Part shown: positions 59,185 to 64,000 of the stretch, piece after piece
How positions within the stretch are numbered: the stretch's first letter is position 1
Layout: each line of letters begins with the position of its first letter
From: Hassallia sp050875635
Lineage (GTDB): Bacteria; Cyanobacteriota; Cyanobacteriia; Cyanobacteriales; Nostocaceae
Length of the DNA stretch: 64,000 nt
Reading direction: 5' to 3'
Assembly: GCF_050875635.1 (NCBI RefSeq)
Contig: NZ_JBPAOH010000014.1
Location: forward strand, 26,272 to 90,271
The notes under the pieces: model-generated
Seen by the model: only the letters and a program-made list of their open reading frames with translations
Told to the model about the DNA's origin: nothing
Database searches by the model: none
Made by a program: the position numbers and the translations under genes

Positions 59185-59421
59185 ATGCTTCCTCTAAAAG
59201 AGTTACTTAGACAAGAAATAGATAACCTAAACGAAGAACAACTTAAACAGCTTAGTGATTTTATTGCTTTCCTTAAATTTCGCAGTCGAAATGCTAGTTG
59301 GCAAATAGACAAAAATCAGATAGCTGCTATCTACAGTGAATTTGCTGAAGAAGATAGGCAACTAGCTGAAGAAGGATTAGACGAATATACAGAACTTTTG
59401 AGACAAGAAGACGTAAAATGA
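59185..59421 (+). CDS. DUF2281/VapB-like antitoxin of a broken pair
   Basis: A 78-residue acidic protein. The N-terminus PLKELLRQEIDNLNEEQLKQ and the following LSDFIAFLKFRSR fit the DUF2281/VapB-type antitoxin dimerisation helix common in cyanobacteria. The rest, SEFAEEDRQLAEEGLDEYTE, is the toxin-binding acidic tail. Its stop overlaps the start of the next frame by four bases (ATGA), as in toxin-antitoxin pairs, but that toxin is cut off after 15 codons. The antitoxin is therefore an orphan. Confidence 0.68.
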   Translation: MLPLKELLRQEIDNLNEEQLKQLSDFIAFLKFRSRNASWQIDKNQIAAIYSEFAEEDRQLAEEGLDEYTELLRQEDVK

Positions 59422-59465
59422 CCTTTGAGAGAATTGCTCAAAGCTACAAGTCCGCCTCAGAATAA
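59418..59465 (+). pseudogene. Toxin gene stub cut by the IS200/RAYT-type element
   Basis: The ATG at 59418 overlaps the antitoxin stop and reads MTFERIAQSYKSASE before a TAA that lies inside the left hairpin of the mobile element (59455-59474). The rest of the toxin is missing, so the insertion most likely disrupted it. The family of the toxin cannot be told from 15 residues. Confidence 0.5.
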
Positions 59466-60087
59466 ATTCTGAGGCTCATAGCTGAAGTCAGCTTAAGCTG
59501 ACTATGTTCAAATACCTATCATTTATTTGGTAGGTTTTGGACTATCATCTTCATGATTATGCCGTTCCAAAGATGAAATTGTAGTCCCATTTGAATGATG
59601 TTCCTTCTGATTTTTCACATAATCAACAGCTTGCTCAAGTTGTTTACTTCCTAAAGAAAAAACGCCGTATCCGCGTTGCCAACCAAACGCATCTTGCTCA
59701 GAAGAGAGATGATTGAGATAATGAGCGCTACTACCTTTGATTTTTTGGACAAAATCAGAGATAGAAAGTTTAGGGGGAATGGAAGCCACTAAATGAATAT
59801 GGTTTTCTACACCACCAATTGCATGGATAATGCTACCGAGTTCGTCGGCTTTGCCAATAATATAACTATAAAGTTGGGTTTCGCGATCGCAAGTAATTAA
59901 CGGCTGACGTTCTTTGGTCGCCCAAATAAGATGATAGTAAAGTCGCCACAGTGCCATGAAAGTAATTTTTTGTTTGCAATGTCCTCCGTTTAGTATTCCC
60001 GCGATCGCCATAAGATTAAACTTAAATTGTAATCTTCCAGTCGGCTTAAGCCGACTTTAGCTATTAGCCTGGGAATTCATTCCCAGG
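59455..60087 (-). mobile_element. IS200/RAYT-type element with mirror-image hairpin ends
   Basis: Left end: CCTCAGAAT-AA-ATTCTGAGG, 11 bases, then AGTCAGCTTAAGCTGACT (59486-59503). Right end: AGTCGGCTTAAGCCGACT (60039-60056), 11 bases, then CCTGGGAAT-TC-ATTCCCAGG (60068-60087). The two ends are 49-bp inverted repeats of each other with about nine differences, most of which are compensatory in the hairpin stems. One HUH transposase gene lies between. This is the structure of a REP-associated transposase unit. The left end cuts a toxin gene. Confidence 0.7.
59523..59957 (-). CDS. IS200/IS605-type (REP-associated) tyrosine transposase
   Basis: About 144 residues from the ATG at 59957 (MALWRLYYHLIWATKERQPL); a frame to 60011 adds non-conserved residues. 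The HUH motif is ENHIHLVASIPP and the catalytic tyrosine is in LEQAVDYVKNQKEHH. GSIIHAIGGVENHIHLVASI and SSEQDAFGWQRGYGVFSLGS are typical of Y1 transposases of the IS200 group and of RAYTs. It cuts single-stranded DNA at hairpins by a 5'-phosphotyrosine bond. The hairpins at both ends of the element are its likely substrate. No tnpB accessory gene is present. Confidence 0.88.
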   Translation of the reverse strand: MALWRLYYHLIWATKERQPLITCDRETQLYSYIIGKADELGSIIHAIGGVENHIHLVASIPPKLSISDFVQKIKGSSAHYLNHLSSEQDAFGWQRGYGVFSLGSKQLEQAVDYVKNQKEHHSNGTTISSLERHNHEDDSPKPTK

Positions 60088-60123
60088 TGGGTAGGCTCAA
60101 CCAAATGCGAAACCACCCAACAA

Positions 60124-60687
60124 TCAAATCAATTCTGCTTCTTCAAAAATTTGCCTGACTGTTAACTCCAAACCAGGAAGCAACGCATCAACAATCGGTG
60201 TAGTATCTGTATAAACTTGACTTGAATCAGCCGAGAAAAACACTTTAATATTTATCGCTTCCGGATTTACAATCCAAACTCGTGAAACTCCAGCCGCAAA
60301 ATAATTCTTCGCTTTGTCTTCAAATTCCTTCATGGTTTGGTCTGGAGAGATAATTTCAATTACCAATTCCGGAATTGCTGGACAAGCTTCATTACGTTTC
60401 CAGCTTTTAGGCAATCGTTCATAAGAAATATACGTCACATCCGGTAAAGGTGCCCAATCTTTACCCCGACGCTTTAATAAAATAGCCCATTCTGCAACGA
60501 CTCTACCTTTACCTTTGCACCATATATCTATAAGGATTAATAAAGCTCTTTGTAAAGTCGAATGAAAATATTTTGGTGACACTTTTGCTACTGCATAACC
60601 ATCAACAAACTCATAGTTTATATCGCTTTCGGTAAGCGCCAGAAATTCTTCCAAGGTGAGTTGTTTTTCTCTGCTTACCTTAACCAT
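60124..60687 (-). CDS. Uma2 family endonuclease (DUF820)
   Basis: A 187-residue protein with the Uma2 pattern: LTLEEFLALTESDINYEFVD, the PLPDVTYISYERLPKSWKRN segment, IPELVIEIISPDQTMKEFED and KAKNYFAAGVSRVWIVNPEA. This PDDEXK-fold family is greatly expanded in filamentous cyanobacteria; its biological role is not established and many members are near mobile DNA. The Asp, Glu and Lys of the nuclease site (PDV, EIIS and K) are kept. It is transcribed alone, 27 bp downstream of plsY on the same strand. Confidence 0.88.
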   Translation of the reverse strand: MVKVSREKQLTLEEFLALTESDINYEFVDGYAVAKVSPKYFHSTLQRALLILIDIWCKGKGRVVAEWAILLKRRGKDWAPLPDVTYISYERLPKSWKRNEACPAIPELVIEIISPDQTMKEFEDKAKNYFAAGVSRVWIVNPEAINIKVFFSADSSQVYTDTTPIVDALLPGLELTVRQIFEEAELI

Positions 60688-60714
60688 GAGATGGTTCCTC
60701 GCAAGTTGAAAAAC

Positions 60715-61413
60715 TTAAGTTGTTCCAGCCGAATTTAAACTTTCTTCCGCTTCTACTTCCACCTTCTGCCCAATTTTTGGTTCAGTACCAGCAAGCAAAC
60801 GCTCAATATTAGCGCGATGTCGCAAAATCACATACAATCCACCCGCTACAGCAAACAAAATGTAGGGTAACGGTTGATGCAAAAGTGTCATGAAAATAGG
60901 AACAGCTACAGCACCCACAATTGAACTCAAAGATACAATCCGCGATATCGCAATTACAACCGCAAATACCCCCGCTGTAGCCAAACCAATCTGCCAATTC
61001 ATCGCCAATAAAATACCTAAGCTGATAGCAACTGACTTACCACCAGTAAACCCTAAAAAAATCGATTTACTGTGTCCTAATATCGCTGCTAACCCAACTA
61101 AAATTACTATCCACGGTTCCCACAAATTCGCATCTACCGTTGGGGGGATAAAGTTTTGTAAAGGCGTATAGTTAAATAATGAGTAAGCCAGAGCGATCGC
61201 TAATACTCCCTTTAAAGCATCAATCAGTAAAACGATCGCTCCCGGTACTTTACCTAAAGTTCTTAACACATTAGTTGCCCCAGTTGAACCAGAACCAACT
61301 TCACGAATATCAATACCTTTCAACTGCTTAACTGCGATGTAACCAGTGGGAAACGAACCCAGCAGATAAGCTACAATCACAATCGCTCCGCACAAAGTCA
61401 ACCAAATAGCCAT
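60715..61413 (-). CDS. plsY: Glycerol-3-phosphate acyltransferase PlsY
   Basis: A 232-residue integral membrane enzyme that transfers an acyl group from acyl-phosphate to glycerol-3-phosphate, the first acylation of phospholipid synthesis. Family motifs are LLGSFPTGYIAVKQLKGIDI, REVGSGSTGATNVLRTLGKV and ILGHSKSIFLGFTGGKSVAI, the SGSxGxTN block being the glycerol-3-phosphate site. Five membrane segments are visible. The 36-residue C-terminal tail is rich in Glu and is slightly longer than in most bacteria. It is transcribed with or beside DUF3086 and Uma2 on the minus strand. Confidence 0.95.
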   Translation of the reverse strand: MAIWLTLCGAIVIVAYLLGSFPTGYIAVKQLKGIDIREVGSGSTGATNVLRTLGKVPGAIVLLIDALKGVLAIALAYSLFNYTPLQNFIPPTVDANLWEPWIVILVGLAAILGHSKSIFLGFTGGKSVAISLGILLAMNWQIGLATAGVFAVVIAISRIVSLSSIVGAVAVPIFMTLLHQPLPYILFAVAGGLYVILRHRANIERLLAGTEPKIGQKVEVEAEESLNSAGTT

Positions 61414-61448
61414 AAATAGTTAGGAATGGGTAATAGATAATAGGTAAT

Positions 61449-61485
61449 GGGGCATGGGGCATGGGGCATGGGGCATGGGGCATGG
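61449..61485. repeat. STRR heptamer tract (GGGGCAT)n
   Basis: Five GGGGCAT units in a row, with complementary CCCAATGCCC units near 61540, allow a hairpin in the gap between DUF3086 and plsY. It resembles the tracts at 45393 and 48226. The minor frames it creates are not genes. Confidence 0.85.
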
Positions 61486-61585
61486 AAGAATCGTATTTAT
61501 TTACCCTCATAGCGCATCACCGAACTTCTTTAATTCCCAATTCCCAATGCCCAATGCCCAATTCCCGATTACCCATTACCTATTA

Positions 61586-62839
61586 TTAATAGTCATCATC
61601 ATAATTTCGCATCATTTTCGGGTCAGGAGCAAACGCTAACCAAAGAGGAAATTGTAACAATCCTAAACTAATTTGCTCCTCAGAATCGTCAATTATGATT
61701 AAGGGTAGTTGATTTGCTTTTGTCAAGCGATCGGCTTTTTGCGCTAGCGCTTCGGCTGTTTCAAACAATACCACACCTCTGTCGGGTCCAAAATCTGGGC
61801 GACCGATTCCTAGGCAGTCTTGCAAACCGCGCCGCCAGTCACCTAAACGCTCTGGTGTATTTGCTAATACCAAAGTCCGGAGGCGATCGCCATACAATTT
61901 GTGTAATATCGAAATCACCGCTGAGGAAATCAGAATATTTTGCAATCGGCTATTCATCGTCCGCAAAGCACCGCGTCCCCCTTGGCTGAAAAACCAGTTA
62001 GAAACTCGTTCGGCATGTACCGGTTCAAAAGTGCGGCGCAGTTGCCAAGCCGGTCCATAATAATCTGGTTTGGTACGGTATTGGTCAATTAAGCGGCGAA
62101 TTTGCTTTGTGGTATCTAGAAACTGTTGTTGGGCAAATTGAGGCGTTCCTGGGTCAATATCTACTGATTTAGCTTCTTTTATAGGTACTTTTTCTCGTTC
62201 TCTAACAGTGGGCATTAATTGCAACTGTTCTGCTGCTGCTGCCAAATCTTGTAAACTACCAGTGAGATAATCTTTAAAACCCTGTACCCGGATTGCCAAA
62301 TCTTGAGAAGCACCCGCAAAAGTGGTTCGCATTTCGTTGCGGATGCGTTCTTGACGCCTTTCCAATTGTTCTACAGAAATTTGTAGCGTTTGTTTGCGCT
62401 GTTCTAATTGCGTCAAAGCTTCTTGCACTACTTTTCCCATAGTTATTTGGGTATCACTCACTTGCGCTTGAAGAGTTTTGTAAGAAGTTTGCAAGTTAGC
62501 TATTTCTTCTTTGAGCGCTTGTTCAGTACGTTGTAACTCTGCTACTCGTTGCGCTGCTTCTTCTATAAGTGAATTATCTTTTGATGCTTCTATTTCTGAC
62601 TTTAGCGCGGTAGCTGCGGATGAATTTTCTGTTGGTTCAACAGTAAGAATTTGCGCTTGCGGTGCAGGCAAATCAAAATTTGAGTTTGATTGTGTTTGGG
62701 TTATCTGACTTTGTGTTTGAGTTTCACCCACTAACTCAACAGGTGAGTTTTCTGTTGGGTCAACTACTGGGCTTTGTTCTTGTTTTTCCATTAATGACTC
62801 ATTAATAGGTTCTGGAGTTTGAGATTCCTCTGGGTTCAT
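61586..62839 (-). CDS. DUF3086 domain-containing protein
   Basis: About 417 residues from the ATG at 62839 (MNPEESQTPEP); a TTG two codons upstream is also in frame. Residues about 90-180 form a long coiled coil (LQRTEQALKEEIANLQTSYK, RKQTLQISVEQLERRQERIR). The conserved C-terminal half (LDTTKQIRRLIDQYRTKPDY, WFFSQGGRGALRTMNSRLQN, LPLIIIDDSEEQISLGLLQF, PLWLAFAPDPKMMRNYDDDY) is DUF3086, known only from cyanobacteria. The function is unknown. It lies next to the DUF3119 gene on the same strand, a pairing common in this lineage. Confidence 0.88.
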   Translation of the reverse strand: MNPEESQTPEPINESLMEKQEQSPVVDPTENSPVELVGETQTQSQITQTQSNSNFDLPAPQAQILTVEPTENSSAATALKSEIEASKDNSLIEEAAQRVAELQRTEQALKEEIANLQTSYKTLQAQVSDTQITMGKVVQEALTQLEQRKQTLQISVEQLERRQERIRNEMRTTFAGASQDLAIRVQGFKDYLTGSLQDLAAAAEQLQLMPTVREREKVPIKEAKSVDIDPGTPQFAQQQFLDTTKQIRRLIDQYRTKPDYYGPAWQLRRTFEPVHAERVSNWFFSQGGRGALRTMNSRLQNILISSAVISILHKLYGDRLRTLVLANTPERLGDWRRGLQDCLGIGRPDFGPDRGVVLFETAEALAQKADRLTKANQLPLIIIDDSEEQISLGLLQFPLWLAFAPDPKMMRNYDDDY

Positions 62840-62985
62840 AAACAATAGTGCAATATATAGATAGCTAAAAGTGAAATATTACAATTCACTTGCGATCGCA
62901 GTCATGAGTTAAAAGTCAATAGTCTTGAGTCAAGAATCAAAATATTGACTTTTTCACTAGAAACTTTGGACTGTGGACTCTTGAC

Positions 62986-63372
62986 TCAAATACGCGGACA
63001 ACGTTCTTCCAGACAAGTTTTCAGGGTGTTGGGGTCAAATATAATCGGCAAAAAGTGAATACTTTTGACTTCTTTAAAGTAAAACAATATAGGAACCCCA
63101 TTCCAAAAGATACGCCAATTTTGCCATTCCTGGTAAGGAAAGCGGCGAATTAATTTTTCACCTCTGTAAATATCTAAGTCTGTAGCGGTAAATTGCAAAC
63201 GCAGAGTTACTGCTTGAAACATGAGAAACAAGCCAAAAAGGGCGATCGCACCTCCGACTATCGGTTGCACCAAAAGCAGTGGAATGGCAGCAATAACCAA
63301 CACTACGGGTATATTGTAACTAGGCTTGAGTTCTACGGTTGATGCCGCGTTAGAAGCATAGGTTCTGGTCAT
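62986..63372 (-). CDS. DUF3119 family membrane protein
   Basis: About 128 residues from the ATG at 63372 (MTRTYASNAASTVELKPSYN); a longer frame to 63456 is possible but adds unlike residues. Two membrane helices are at VVLVIAAIPLLLVQPIVGGA and IALFGLFLMFQAVTLRLQF. The rest, FTATDLDIYRGEKLIRRFPY and IFWNGVPILFYFKEVKSIHF, with the terminal CLEERCPRI, fits DUF3119. The family is conserved in cyanobacteria and plastids and resembles a PH-like domain on a membrane anchor. The function is unknown. It is likely co-transcribed with DUF3086. Confidence 0.85.
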   Translation of the reverse strand: MTRTYASNAASTVELKPSYNIPVVLVIAAIPLLLVQPIVGGAIALFGLFLMFQAVTLRLQFTATDLDIYRGEKLIRRFPYQEWQNWRIFWNGVPILFYFKEVKSIHFLPIIFDPNTLKTCLEERCPRI

Positions 63373-63456
63373 AGTCTCAAATCCTGCGTTCCTCAATGTA
63401 GATATTATTCCTATTTTAGAAGTTAGGAGGCGCGGAGTTATAGTCTGAAACCTCAT

Positions 63457-63722
63457 CCATGTTGAAAACTGGAGTTTTTCTGTGAAAACATATTACTAAG
63501 AGTAAGTGCGTGTAGTAGAGAACAAAACAGGGATGCTCAAAGTAAAATGCGCGAGCCTGTGGGTGAAAAATCACCTTGAAGAAGAGATGAGGAAAAACTA
63601 CGGGTTTTAACGTACACAGGTTTAAAGACTTTATTGTGCGTGTACACGGCAGGGAAAGCTGCTAGGCTTGTCGATTGTCTGAGATCATCTAGATACGCCC
63701 GTTTAATTGGATAGGAGTAGTT
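63457..63722. other. Leader/intergenic region with possible hairpins
   Basis: This region is upstream of the small exported protein. GGTGA-AAAA-TCACC (near 63560-63580) is a small stem-loop. The start of the next gene has an AGGAG ribosome-binding site. I recognise no riboswitch class; a long 5' leader is possible but not demonstrated. Confidence 0.35.
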
Positions 63723-63914
63723 ATGAGAAAATTTCGGGTTTTGGATGCCGTGCATTACTTGGTAGTGGGTATGTGGCTAGGTTTTTCCAGTCTTGATGGG
63801 GCGACTGCTCAGATCCCCTCATTAACATTACCTCTGAAGCTTGCCCAAAGCCAGCAGCAGCGTAGCAACACTCCCCGTCCCAACTCAGACTCAGAAAGTA
63901 TTGCAGAACTTTAA
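63723..63914 (+). CDS. Small exported hypothetical protein
   Basis: A 63-residue protein. A signal peptide-like start (MRKFRVLDAVHYLVVGMWLG, then FSSLDGATAQ) with a cleavage site likely after ATA near residue 29 is followed by a short Gln/Ser/Asn-rich mature part (LKLAQSQQQRSNTPRPNSDS). The AGGAG ribosome-binding site at about 63713 supports the ATG. I do not recognise a family. It may be a small periplasmic peptide, or a fragment of a longer exported protein. Confidence 0.5.
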   Translation: MRKFRVLDAVHYLVVGMWLGFSSLDGATAQIPSLTLPLKLAQSQQQRSNTPRPNSDSESIAEL

Positions 63915-64000
63915 TCATTTTATATTCGTTTCTAGTCAAATATATCAATTTAGCTGACGATACAGGTTCACAATTATTTTTATGAACTTGATTGACATGA

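Noticed and set aside
1..64000. tRNA, rRNA, tmRNA or riboswitch genes
   Set aside because: No cloverleaf, rRNA signature or known riboswitch pattern was recognised by reading the gaps; a covariance-model scan could still find small RNAs.

Overview
The window comes from a filamentous, Nostocales-type cyanobacterium. The reasons are the very frequent HIP1 octamer (GCGATCGC) inside and between genes, heptanucleotide short tandem repeats of the GGGCAAT/GGGCATG kind, and lineage-typical genes: pipX-pipY, sepF, DUF3086, DUF3119, DUF2358, cyanobacteriochrome-like GAF domains, a GUN4 domain and PEP-CTERM proteins. No rRNA, tRNA or CRISPR array was recognised.

Layout. 1-8.6 kb: a GHMP kinase cut by the window edge, an acetyltransferase, leuS, a PIN toxin/antitoxin pair, two decayed tandem copies of an Rpn-type transposase tail, a DUF2358 protein and an ArsA-like ATPase. 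9-17 kb: a large multi-GAF histidine kinase, dnaN, a patatin-like lipase and a DUF6745 membrane protein. 17.4-22.3 kb: two tandem PEP-CTERM proteins, then a MerR regulator divergent from a copper-type P-ATPase, with a recognisable MerR promoter between them. 22.9-30.9 kb: an oxygenase island on the + strand with three Rieske oxygenases, two ferritin-like/AurF-like diiron proteins, a 2Fe-2S ferredoxin, a fatty-acid-hydroxylase/sterol-desaturase family enzyme and a GNAT-like protein. 30.9-38.6 kb: a four-gene minus-strand operon with a degenerate P-loop (inactive-STAND-like) protein, a MoxR AAA+ ATPase, a WD40-vWA membrane protein and a pentapeptide-repeat membrane protein. It looks like a cyanobacterial form of the vWA-MoxR ternary conflict/signalling systems. 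39-41.2 kb: a hexapeptide acyltransferase and a GH3-type acyl-adenylating enzyme. 41.2-44.8 kb: metal homeostasis (Zn/Cd-type P-ATPase and an NRAMP manganese transporter behind a near-perfect operator palindrome). 45-54.5 kb: housekeeping genes (Ski2-like helicase, proC, sepF, pipX-pipY, ecfT, der). 54.7-60.7 kb: an accessory stretch with a ParA ATPase, a frameshifted PIN gene, a PDDEXK protein, a Trypco1 protein next to a CHAT-GUN4 caspase-like protein, a broken toxin-antitoxin pair and an IS200/RAYT-type transposase with mirror-image hairpin ends. 60.7-64 kb: plsY, DUF3086, DUF3119 and a small exported protein.

The most unusual content is (i) the dense Rieske/diiron oxidation island, possibly functionally linked to the GH3/acyltransferase pair 8 kb away, (ii) the MoxR-vWA-WD40-pentapeptide operon, in which a WD40 propeller appears to be spliced into an Ig-like domain, (iii) the Trypco1 + CHAT-GUN4 pair, joining a caspase-like effector to a tetrapyrrole-binding fold, and (iv) dispersed repeats that have entered two enzyme genes in frame. 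Functions are inferred from motifs read by eye; no database search was run.
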